NCBI GenBank assembly: GCA_009792885.1
Contig: WMCF01000003.1
Span: 17,198,297 to 17,262,296 of the forward strand
Source of the DNA: Eremophila alpestris peregrina
Taxonomy: Eukaryota > Chordata > Aves > Passeriformes > Alaudidae
Direction of reading: 5' to 3'
DNA: 64,000 bases
The notes under the pieces were generated by a model, which did not search any database, was not told the origin of the DNA, and worked only from the letters and a program-made list of their open reading frames with translations. A program made the translations under genes and the position numbers. The number at the start of each line of letters is the position of its first letter. Positions within the stretch are counted from its first letter, which is position 1. Below, in pieces: positions 26,103 to 36,900 of this stretch.

Positions 26103-27857
26103 CCCAACCACTTGAAACAAGAAATTCCAACACACATCTTCAAAGATGAGGTGGCAGGGAGGGAGGCTAAGCAAAGTCACTCCTGCATCATTCAAACAGT
26201 ACTTTCACAAAGGGAATATCTACAGTACAATGCATACAAGACACTTCAGGGAGCTGATGCTCCAAAACGGTGTTCATTTACTGTCCATTTCTGATAACCA
26301 CCCTCATATGATTATAATGCCTCCTTGCACACAAGTCTCCCCTTGCTTTCCTTTGGATAGGAGCAGAACATAGACTTTGAGAAATGAGGTGTTAGTAGCC
26401 CTGTAACACTGTGTCTTTAGTTGCTAGGAACTCCAAAGATAAAGTTGTTTTTCTGAAAGCAAACCACTGACTTCCAGATTGAAATTTCTGGAGAAGGGTT
26501 TTTTCCTGCAATATCAGCAGTCTATACATCCGTTCAAAGCATCATGTATTGAATATTGAAGTCTGCTAAGAAAGATGATTCTTATGGTCTGTGTCACAAA
26601 TTTTTCTTCCAGTGGGAAATCAGCTGTCAGAGCCCTGACATCTGCTATTGATGTGCAAAAGCAAAACAGTTCACCTCTCTCTGTATAAAAGCACAACCTT
26701 AATACCCAAAGCAGGCAAGGGAGACCATGAAGCAGCACACAAGATTTTGACCCCAAAAGAGAATACTTCCTTGGAGATGCTGACTAGTTCTTTTCCTGGC
26801 AAGTTTTAAATACAAGACTAGAAATCAATCTTGTAACTGCAAGCACTTTATGTATTAGAGGCCCATAAGCTGAACAAATCAGTTTGGAGGAAAAATGAAA
26901 AAACTGCCAGCTACCACTACTTTAAAGGCAGCATTATTTACACCAAGAACTTGACCTTCCAATGCAGATCTCAAGTTTTCCCCCTAAAAAGGGAAAAGGG
27001 TCAGGACAGCATTATTCAACACAGGTTTTCTCACCATCAGGATATTGTATTCTACAATGGCTCTGCAAGGAATATAAGTTCCAGTTCTGCATACTGGCAG
27101 TGCAAGCCTTGGTAACATTCCTACCTGCTTGACAGATCACTTTACCATCTGCAGACATGATTAAAAAAAAAAACCAAACCTTCTCTTTTCATAGGAAACA
27201 TGGCACAGCACAGACATCTCTGTGGTCAATACCACTTTCAAATCTCATGCTTTCAAATTAGCATTCTCCCCACTCATACACTGAAACATGTAGTAATAAA
27301 GTTCTGGTTTTGTAGAGAGAGAGATATGTTGATCTATGTGTATACACACACAACTTTCATAAGCCTACACCACCATCAGGACAGGTGAATATCATTACAC
27401 ATTTAAAATAGCCTTTAGACTGGGCCACAAATAATAATGACAGAAGTCAAAAACCCACAAAAGACATTTCAGAGTGTTAAGTAACAGCTCATGCTGCACA
27501 TAAATAATATTTAAGATATTTAGCTGAAACATCAAAAAAGTTCAAAAGGACTACCCATGTATCCAGCACTTTGCCATTCAAAAGACAGCGTGCTACTCTG
27601 AAAGAAAAACACAATATGAAAATGCAACCACTTCTGGAACAGACTAACAAAACCTAAAAAGCCTGTGCTACATCACAGGAGTAACAAGTCTGAAGCAAAA
27701 TGGCAAAGAAAACCATTCTTCCTACAGCAAAAATTAAAGGCTCTTTAACCTCCCTCTCAAGTCAGGGTCAATAAGAGCTCATTTAAGACATACAGTTATC
27801 TGTTGAAAATTTAGCACCAGAGTCTGGATTTCAGCTTGTCTTTCTAGGAAGAGAAAT

Positions 27858-27990
27858 TTCATAGAATATCCTGTGTTGGAAGGGATCCACAAGGATTATC
27901 AAAGTTCAATTCCTGGCACTGCACAGGACCACCCAAAACTGCCTGAGAGTCTGAGAGATTTCCAAGATCATCCAAAAAATCAGTGCAAGA
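27858..27990 (-). mobile_element. CR1 LINE, 3'-end fragment
   Basis: Plus-strand text CATAGAATATCCTGTGTTGG AAGGGAT followed by CCACAAGGATTATC and a CTGCACAGGACCACCC segment is the reverse complement of a CR1 3' end, so the element reads on the minus strand with its 3' terminus near 27858. It is 5'-truncated, as is usual for CR1. It probably belongs with the open-reading-frame fragment at 28010-28150. Confidence 0.75.
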
Positions 27991-28009
27991 GGCCTTGCAA
28001 TGATATCAA

Positions 28010-28150
28010 CTAGCTCTTCAGAGTACTCTCACATTAATTCCATAAGCCCCATAGATCTATAGGGATTCATCTGGTGCAGCAGATCCCACAGAAGTTTAGG
28101 GTCAGCTAGGAGTTTATCATTTACACAGCCATGGTCTTCCAACTCGGTGC
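28010..28150 (-). mobile_element. CR1 LINE, reverse-transcriptase ORF fragment (degenerate)
   Basis: The minus strand encodes DPKLLWDLLHQMNPYRSMG, close to the LLxQLNPYKSMGPDG block of the CR1 reverse transcriptase. The frame breaks just after it. Order and orientation relative to the 3'-end piece at 27858-27990 (coding part to the right, 3' end to the left) fit one old element with an internal deletion. Confidence 0.6.
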
Positions 28151-29955
28151 ACTGGGACCTCCTGATTTGAAATGTGTATTTCAAATTGAATCCACATATG
28201 CACAATGGAGGCAAGTTCTGTCACAAGAGTCTTATCTTCTGAATTCCTAATCTTGTGCTTCTTTCTTGCTCTAGAAAGCAACTCAGAAGACCTATCACTT
28301 CAGTCATTTGGCTTTGACCAAGCAGATTATAGACAACCTGTTGATATGAGCAAGTGTGGGTACATCATCTCTGTATATCTAAGAGCATGCCTGTCCTGCA
28401 GTAACTCACTTTATGCACAGGCATGGCAGCCTAGTAATGATACCCCTCGGATTCTCGGGTTCTAATACTCACAGAAGCGACACCAGAAAACACTCACATG
28501 TGATGAACACTTGCATTTCTCTACCAAACTGGCAACAGCAGTCACCAGACTTGTCATTGTGCACTCACTAAGTCGCTGCTACATGGATCAGGAGTCTCCC
28601 TTCAACTGTTCCCTTAATGTCTAATAAGATTCAGGTTTGGATGTTTTGTTGTTGTTGTGTCTGGGGGATTTTAGTTTTTTTGTGTCTTCCAGTCCGCTCC
28701 AAGTGGCTGCAGCACCGAGGCTGTTCTGCACTGGGCTGCTGCAGTCACAGGAAGCAACCTGCAGTCGCTGAGGTGGCAAACGCAGCCCAGGCATCTGTGC
28801 CTCCCACGGGAGAGGGCAGACCACGGCAAACAGAAGGACTCACACAGGCTTTTGCCAGAGACCATCTCTTGGAATGCACTAGCCTATCTGAAGAGATCCA
28901 TACCACTGCAGCTCCATTCCTACCAATACACAGAACCACGTACATTGTTGGCACCCACTCATGCCTGCATCCTCTGCAATCCATCTTCTGAATGTAATCA
29001 CAAGTCATAAAGTCCCTCCAACACTGCCAGCAAAAGTATAACCTAAATATTTTTATTAGTGTCTTTTGTTGACACCTTCCTTAGCACCGAAATAACTTTT
29101 AAATGCAACTTGCTTCTGATAAGTTTTACATACAAATTATTATTTTGGATCCAGAGGGAAAAGATTAATTAATTACTCATCAGATTATCCAGTAAATTAG
29201 GTCTAAGCATTTCTATTAAGGAAAGTATTTAAAAGAAGGCAAGGTTTGACCAGCATATGTCTTGCTCCCAAAGATCCTTGACCGGAAGAGACTGCAGATG
29301 TAGTGTCAGAACAAAATCTGAATTTATGTAACTTTTTTTAAATATTAAAAAAAAAATATTTATTTTAATATAAATATATATTAAGTACCAAGAGCTGATA
29401 CATATCTCCTGGGCTTGTTTTTCATGACCTCTGACCTGCAGGGTAGACAAAGCGCATACCAGGAGAAAGAAGTTTCACCTTCTTACTTGGAGGGAAAACC
29501 TGGCTAAAACATGCAACATCAGTGTCCCTGGATTTTAGGGCTATAAATACCAATAAATACACTTTTCTACAAAAGGATTAATTGGTGCATTTCTGCTTTT
29601 AAAATCGACTTTTATATGGATTCAATACTTGGTACAGAAGACCCCAGAGAGCCAAGACACAGTGGTTTTGTGCAAGTGCACTGCTGCCCTCTCCTGGGTC
29701 AGCTCCGATTCGCTCCTGTCCTTAAAACACCCAGCAGATCCTCAAGGGGAGATGCACCTCCAAGACCATCAGGGCGGCTTTGGGAGCTCGAGATTTAAAC
29801 CAGGGAGAGGAAAAAAAGTGAAACATACAGAATAAACACAGGAAGTTAGTGATCTTTGTACAAACTGAATTGCAACAATTCATCACCTGAATTGTTTAAA
29901 TTTTACAGCAGTTTGTTCCTTTGTTTAGATTGAAGAATTTTTTCCTAATATCCAC
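28151..29955. other. Intergenic spacer, no gene seen
   Basis: Several open frames of 60-124 codons occur (for example 28617-28991, plus strand), but they overlap on both strands, have no known motif and no paired splice sites. A palindromic A/T tract lies near 29331-29386. Confidence 0.55.
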
Positions 29956-29959
29956 CAAA

Positions 29960-30143
29960 AGGGTTGTCAAGCATTAAGACAAGCTGCCCAGAAAAGCAGT
30001 GGAGTCATCATTCTTTGAGATATTTAAAATATGTGTAGTTATGTCACTCAGAGACATGATTTAGTGGTAGACTTGGCAGTGTTTGGTTAATGGTTGGACT
30101 GGACCATCTTAAAGGTCTTTTCCAATCTAACCAATTTTATGAC
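29960..30143 (+). mobile_element. CR1 LINE, 3' UTR fragment
   Basis: Plus-sense CR1 3' region: GGGTTGTCAAGCATTAAGAC, then a CTGCCCAGAAAAGC segment, GGAGTCATCATT, GACATGATTTAGTGGTAGAC, TTGGCAGTGTTTGGTTAATG and GGTCTTTTCCAATCTAACCA with a degraded ATTCTATG-type end. 5'-truncated, clearly diverged, and old. Confidence 0.85.
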
Positions 30144-33120
30144 TTAATGCCAGAGAACCCGAAAGTTATTTTCTGCATTAACAGCAGAGCCTGTGGGACA
30201 CAGCAGGGCATTCTGAAAACTAAGATAAAACAGCAACTTTCACAAGAGCTTTGACACTATTACTGCAGGACTGCTGCAGCTCATAATGCAGAGTAAGCAC
30301 AAAGTTACACAGACTCTTAAATTGCTTTGATTTCAGTGGTATTAGAACAAACACAAATTTTACCATTAGACAAAATCCTACTTTTGATTACCCTGCACAA
30401 ACCCTGGGTAATCCATGAGCCCAGGTACCTTTCTCACTTACCAAAGTTTAATGAGTTGTCTTATGTAAACTGAGCTTTAAGGTTTAACACAGGTTTAGCC
30501 CCCAGAAAGCATGAGGCAAAATACACAGCTTAAGCTCCAGCAAAAGAAGAGCTTAAACCAACAAATTTTAATTTTGAGAGGCACCTGCTAGGAATGAACA
30601 CAAGCTCAGACCCTGCAGTTCATCTGAAAGGCAACTGATTAAACTGTAGTAATCCTGAACCTACATTCAAACCCAAAAGTCTAATGTTATTGATAAAATT
30701 TGGTCTTTACAGAATGTTTTAATGCAATTTACAAATACATTTCCATCAATTAAATAAGCCTAATCTGAATATATGTATTTAATCAACTACAGGGGTATAA
30801 ACCCAGTCCCTCAGGTCAAGGATGTAGAGAAGCAGCCAAGGTGGACACAGGGGCAGAGTGCATTGGGCAGGGCAGGATGGCCTGGGCCAGTTCATGACCC
30901 AGCCTGAGATGAGCAGCATTCAATCATTACAAGCACAGTCAATCCCACAAACCCAGAACAGAAACAACTGGTCACAAAGCAGTTCTCAAACTGCTCACAT
31001 TTTGTGGCCATGAGCTTCAGGGAAGCTGGCACTGCTGCACAGCTGTAGGACATCTATAACACCAACCTACAAAACAAACTCTGCACTGGGAACGCCTCAG
31101 CTGAGTAATGGTATATCCAGTTTTTAGGAACACACTTCAAGGAAAGATCTATTCTCCATGAAAGGAATCCAAAAAAGGAAGCAAGAATCATCAAAGCTAA
31201 AAGTTGTCATCTGTAATATCCTAGTGGAATGGTATTCTCGAGGCAGTCTTCAATCTACAGAAAATTATTCAAAAGGGACAGCTTTTTCACATTTCAAATA
31301 CTGAATACAGCTGCAGAGAGCAAGTTAACAAATTGTTTTCTATATAAACAGAATGAAGAAGAAATAACAGTAATATTTTTAAACTGCAGCCATAAGATAA
31401 CATATAAGGAAACCTTTCTGTGATATGTAATAATAAATATTAAAATAAAATAATCAGAATAAACCAAATGAAAAGGCTTCAAGAAGAGGTTAGACCAACT
31501 ATTGCTAAGGAACAATGTATGGGTGAATGTGTGTATTTTATTTAAATATATGTATATTTTATTTCAGTGCATACATGGAAAACCAGTGACCTCTGAAATA
31601 TCTTCCAGTCTATTCTTTATTAACTTTCTTAGTAAGTACCTGCAATACAAATGAGAAAACAAATCATTTCATATGCTTCTTCCCCGATGGTAACTATTTC
31701 AGTGACAGGAATCCCTCAGCTTATAAGCAGCATGTATTGTTGATAGAACCTTGAATATTGCTCACTGGGCACCAGAAATTAAACAGATGAAACAAAGTCA
31801 ATTAACGAAGCAGAGCCTAAGAGTACTTGCAAAACATTAGACATTTTAGACTATTACCTACGAGCCAGGAAATACCATGAAAAAAACATTCCCCAGAACC
31901 CAGTGCATAGGTGTACCAGCATCAAATTTACATACAGATCAAGTACCAACACCACATAAACTATCACTTTGAATCCAGTCAACACCAGTGACAGTTTTAG
32001 CAACAGTTCACTTTCTGTAGGCAGTTTTCTCCTGTTACTGTATTAAAATCCAAAATTATCTTGTGAAAGCTAAAGATCACTATCACTATGAGAAACAGAC
32101 CTAACCAACAAAATATGCCTTCTAATTAGACCATGCTGGTGCTCTGCCTTGTAAAGACAAAGAAATAGAGCTCACAAACTGTATATGCAAGCCACAGGTG
32201 ATTTCTCCAGCTTTTTGTATCCTTAAGTGAACACTTTCCAAGGCTATTTTAACTCTATGTGTTTTGAACTTAAAACACAGCTCATGTAAGCGAGAAACAA
32301 AGAAAAAAAAAACTATCTCCCAAAAATTACTCTCCTGCCAAGTAAGACAGCAAACCTGTGCAAAGTCTAAACATCAAAAGTAGCAAAAACCCACTGATTA
32401 TTTTCCCAGTATTGGCATTTCTTATTTAAGCTGCAACCAAACAAACCTCTCATCTTTCTGGAAGCAAAAAGGCTAAACCCCTATTTTTCCACAATTTTTT
32501 AAAGTATAGTTTTCATTTGTTCGTTCTAACCTTAATCAGTCATTAAATGAACAAACTTTTTTACAATTCTGGTAATAACTTTTTTTTAAAGTCCTAGACG
32601 CTAAACAGGCAGGAAGGGGAATGTCATTGCACAAAAACTGCTTAAGGACACCTTTAATAACCAATTAAGAAGAGAACGGGTTTGTTACTCTGACTGCAGG
32701 GAGGTGGTAGCTCCCACCGCAACCTTCTGGTGCTCGGAGCGACCGAGGAGCTGCTACTGACTGCTGCAGCCCGAGCTTTCCGCCCACCTTCTACCTCAAT
32801 ACTGCCCACCAGCAGAAGGCTCAAAATACGAAAAAATTAAGCACCAAGGAGCTTCAGTTGGGAGAGTAACTTTCAAGACATTATCTTCTCTGAATTCTTG
32901 ATAAAGTCAGAGCGGTTCTAACAGATTCTAGCTGCCCCCAGCCAAAGGACGGCTTTGAGGGAGCCAGCGACATAGGAGAAGGAAGCGGAGATACGCTTTC
33001 AGTGTCCCCTCAAAGCACGCCACCTCCCAGCAAACCCCAGGCTGCCTCTGCCCTACGTCGCTTCCCTACCGTGCTAAGCGACCCCTTCCTCCCCGCGTAG
33101 CTCCCCTGCCGTGCTAAGAG
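30144..33120. other. Intergenic spacer upstream of DCAF4
   Basis: AT-rich without a recognised gene or repeat until the GC content rises sharply from about 32.9 kb into the DCAF4 promoter. Confidence 0.6.
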
Positions 33121-33180
33121 CCCCCTTTTAGCCCACACGCTCCATGCCCCCAGCGCCGCACCCCGCGCCATCCGACCGCC

Positions 33181-33420
33181 CTCAGCCCGGCCCCGCCCCG
33201 CCCTCAGCCCGGCCCCGCCCTCAGCCCGGCCCCGCCCTCAGCCCGGCCCCGCCCTCAGCCCCGCCCCGCCCTCAGCCCGGCCCCGCCCTCAGCCCGGCCC
33301 CGCCCTCAGCCCAGCCCCGCCCTCAGCCCCGCCCCGCCCTCAGCCCGGCCCCGCCCTCAGCCCGGCCCCGCCCTCAGCCCGGCCCCGCCCCGCCCCGGCC
33401 TCAGCCCGGCCCCGCCCCCG
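33181..33420. repeat. 17-bp GC-rich tandem repeat (minisatellite), 13 copies, in DCAF4 promoter
   Basis: The unit is CTCAGCCCGGCCCCGCC. CTCAG recurs at 33181, 33203, 33220, 33237, 33254, 33271, 33288, 33305, 33322, 33339, 33356, 33373 and 33400: ten steps of exactly 17 bp, one of 22 and one of 27, where extra CCCCG pentamers are inserted. Nearly every unit holds a CCGCCC/CCCCGCCC core, a reversed GC box of SP/KLF type. The repeat ends about 75 bp before the CCAAT box of the DCAF4 promoter. The open frame running through it is a by-product of the repeat. Copy number is likely to vary between individuals and to be hard to assemble. Confidence 0.95.
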
Positions 33421-33666
33421 AGCGGCGCACGCGCCGGCTCGACCTCCTGCGGTTGGACGAGCGAGCTGTCCGTCAAACGGCGGGCTCAGCTGAGCGCCAA
33501 TGAGGGGCGCCCCTGGGGTGTGGGCGGGACGCTGGTGGCAGCACGGACGCGGCGGGGCCGGTGCGGGCCCGGCGCGGTCAGGGACGGGTGGGCCCGGGGA
33601 AGCGACGGGGGATATTCGGTCATCACTGTCCTTCTGCCTCCGGGGTTTTGGCTTCAGCGCTGCGGG
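33421..33666 (+). promoter_or_regulatory. DCAF4: DCAF4 promoter and probable non-coding exon 1
   Basis: CpG-island promoter with a CCAAT box (33497-33501) and a GC box (GGGCGGG, 33522-33528) and no TATA. A good donor (GGG|GTGAGC at 33667) could end a non-coding exon, joining to an acceptor just ahead of the start codon (TTTAAG, ending 33858). The exon is inferred from these signals; the transcription start probably lies around 33550-33600. Confidence 0.55.
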
Positions 33667-33865
33667 GTGAGCCGCGGAGCTGGTCCCGGACTAGTGGGGA
33701 AGTCGACAGGCGTAGGGGAGCTGTGCTGCGGGAGTTCGGCGGGCCTGGTCGTTACGGGTTGAAACTGTTTGAAAAGAGGCCGCATTAAGAGACTTGTCTT
33801 GAGTGCTGAGCAGTTCCGGGCAAGCAGGGGTCAGATATGTGTGTATGTTTGCTTTAAGAGTAGAA

Positions 33866-33975
33866 ATGCGGAGAAACTGCCGTCGAGGCAAGGAGAGGCG
33901 TGGATGGAGCGGTCACAAGCGCAGCCACCACCCCCACAGGCACAGAAGACCCAGTCACAACAACCGCGCCCAAAG
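33866..33975 (+). CDS. DCAF4: DCAF4 coding exon 1 (start codon)
   Basis: ATG in TAGAAATGCGG opens a basic, His/Arg-rich segment including HKRSHHPHRHRRPSHNNR. It ends CAAAG|GCAAGT with two bases of a codon left over. The only nearby GT donor (CAA|GTACGG at 33980) would put exon 2 into a frame with an early stop, so the GC donor is required. The N-terminus is poorly conserved across vertebrates, so the start rests on phase and position. Confidence 0.7.
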
Positions 33976-36900
33976 GCAAGTACGGGCGGCTGGTGCTTAG
34001 CATGGGCTTTGCTTTGAGTCTTATGCCTAATTAAATGTGCAGAATGGTGACTTTCTAGAGTTGAGAGGGTTCCCACCTGAAGATCTAGAAGACAGTACAT
34101 CTAGTATGTCATCCCTACTGGGAGTGGAATTGCACTGATTTCTGGAAGTTTATTGTGTGTTCACAACTGTACGCTGATTTTAAATTGAGATGCAGTTCCA
34201 TGAGCTAGTCCTTTCAGCTGTGCATTATCGTCCATAAACCCCTTATCAATATGCAAAGACAGTTCAGGGAAGAAAAATATGATTACTTCATTCTGCCTGC
34301 CTATTTTAAGCCTCTGAGTCTACTGGTGTAAAATCTATCATTAAAGGATCTTCCTCAGTGTTTGAAAGCATGGTAAGTAATCTGGTAAAAATACCACATC
34401 TAGCAGATCAGGAAAATGAAACATGGTCTCAGGAATAATCCCCTGCCTTGAAAACTGATCCTTTCAGGAAAGCACATTTTACATTTTAGAATTTACACTT
34501 GCCTGTGTTTGAGCTGGTTTTGTGATTGCTTTTTCATTAAACTTTTGTTTATTTTGCATGTTTCTAAACCTCACCAGTGAAATTCTTATTATGGAGAGAG
34601 TGGGAAAATATTTTTGACCTGACATCAGTGTGTTACCCATACTGTCTCTTGCTTTGTGCTGCCAAGACCTGTGTGCTTTCAGGAGTGGGCTGTTTGTTTA
34701 ATGTACAATTGCCCGGTTATTTTTTTGCTAAAAAAGTTAAACGTACTTGCAGAATCAACAGCCACCTCTAATGTATTAGCAAGTAATTTAAAGATTTTAG
34801 ACTGTTGGTATCAGTATTGTTCTTGAGAAATTTTTAAGCTGGATATTTTTCACTGATTTTCATAGTTTAATGTATGGTGATATGCTGACTGTGCTATCAG
34901 AGCACTGCAGAATGGTACTCTTTTGATATCAGTAACAATCTGCACTCTAGATTCTTTGTGGGAAAGATGTGTGGGACAATTGTGAGCCTATCTTGAAGGC
35001 AATGCTATTTTTTTAGCCTGGAACAAGAAGAACCACAGACCCCAGTGAATGCAGGTCCTAGCAGCAGTGAAGATCCTTCTTCATCCAGTTCAACGCAGAA
35101 CGCTGTAGCACCAGGTAGGAGATTGTGTTTATAGGTCAAAAGTCACTTCCTATATGCTGCTTATATGAAAAAAGTAGAAGTAGTTGCATTAATAATCTGG
35201 TGTGACAGGAACAATACAAACAGTAATGTTTGTGGAGAAAATAAAGTAACATCAGGTGATACAAAAAGATGTAGTAAGTAAAGATCTAGAGAAAAGAGCC
35301 AAATAAATCACTTGCAGGCCCACAAGTGCTTCTCATGTTTGAAAACTTGTGTGCCTAGCTAAGCTGATATAAACTGAAAAAATGCAATTCTGTTTCTCCT
35401 TCCAGAAATGCTGCTTTAGGAAGAAAATTAACTACTAAGGAAGCCAATAAAATGAGAGAGCATATAAAAAATTACAGCTTGTGTTCAGTTACTCAGTCTT
35501 TTGAAAGATGCAACAATCCACCACTTTGTGGTGTGTCTCTTGTGTGATGTGTCCCTCTTTATGCCTTCAGTGTACTTTGTAGTCTGTATTAAATACACTC
35601 TGGCTAAACACTTGCTCATTTATGATGATGAAGTAGCAGTGCTGTTGAGAAAGATGCCCTGTTTATGTTCTGGCTTCCTGACTCATTAAACAATGCTAGC
35701 AAAAACTAAGCCAGTGGGAACTCATTTCTGTACAACAGGAGAGTCCTGAAACAACACTGAGTTTAAAAAGATTGTTTTTGTATATCACTGTTTTTTGTTG
35801 TGAGCATGTTAGGAGATGTATCCTGCAAGACTTCTATTCCTGTGTAGTTACTGTGTAACTACAAAATGTAGTGTGCTTTTATAAAATTAACTGATTCATT
35901 GACTACCTTTTTATTTTTGCTGACCTGAAAAGGTCTTGGTGACTTGAGGCTTAGCTGAAACCAAAAAGATGCAGACAAGGAGCTGAATGGTCTGCAGCTG
36001 GAAAAAGAGGATACTTAAAATGACATTTCTGGTAGTAAATAAAGTTTTAAATAAAAACTCGGGAAATTAAATGTTAACAATTGCCTCTGAATAAATTTCT
36101 TTGTCTTGAGACAATCAAAGTATTTTAAATCTATCAAAGTATTTTACTTGTCTGCCTCTGCATTCACACAGACAGTGAAGCACTAAAATTGAGTCTTTCT
36201 TATCCCAATTTATCTTTGGAAGGAGCCAAATGTACTCCTGATTTTATCTAAATCTCTTCTATGTGCTGAAGAAAAAGTCTCTTGTTCTCGGAAGTGAATC
36301 ACGTTATTTGGGTTTATTTGATGCCTCATTGTAATTTTTTTTTGCTGTCCTACCAAGTCTTTTAACTAAGAATGCCTCCTTGTGATTTATTTGTGAGCAA
36401 AGACCATTTTTGTTCTGCAACAAAACCTTTCTTTTGTGCTTTTCTGATTGGTGTGAATTTCCTCTGGGTCAGTGGTGACATCCCTTCTGTACCTGTGTAG
36501 GAGCAGTGCATTTGAACATATAAATAACCTCTTTTCTTCTCCTGTGAGTGGCTCATCTCTTCCTAGTCTGTGTGTCATGCCTGGCACCTGTTGGAAGCCA
36601 GAGCTTTGGGTCTCACAACTCTGACATTCACATGAAGACATGGAATATCAAAGAGCTATGAACAAACTTTGTTATCCATCTGATTTGGCCACTTTTTCTC
36701 CCCCATGTCTCCCCACCCTGAAGAACTGCCAGGATTTTATTATGACCCAGAAAAGAACCGCTATTTTCGCCTGCTGCCTGGACATAATAACCACAACCCA
36801 CTCACCAAGGACAGCATTCAGCACAAGGCAATGGAGTGCAAAAGACTGAGACTCTTAGAAGAGGAAGAAAAACAGAATCAGGTATGTTTTGAAAAAGATT

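Larger units (their letters stand above)
19651..27855. other. Intergenic spacer (middle part)
   Basis: No gene recognised. Contains simple sequences (A9T8G13 at 20112-20141; T18 followed by (GA)5 at 23923-23950; (AAAC)n at 26063-26102; an AT-rich tract near 25600-25680) and otherwise unremarkable AT-rich DNA. All open frames are short, lack splice context and show no recognisable domains. Confidence 0.6.

Noticed and set aside
28617..28991. 124-codon plus-strand frame
   Set aside because: Opposite-strand frames of similar size overlap it, no motif is recognised and the start lies in T/G-rich low-complexity DNA.
33144..33503. 119-codon frame of Pro/Ala/Arg repeats
   Set aside because: It is the translation of the 17-bp tandem repeat in the DCAF4 promoter; it reads through the CCAAT-box region and shows no coding signature.
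33976..33979. GT donor CAA|GTACGG for DCAF4 exon 1
   Set aside because: It leaves phase 0, in which exon 2 meets a TAG after about 14 codons; the GC donor just before it gives an open join.
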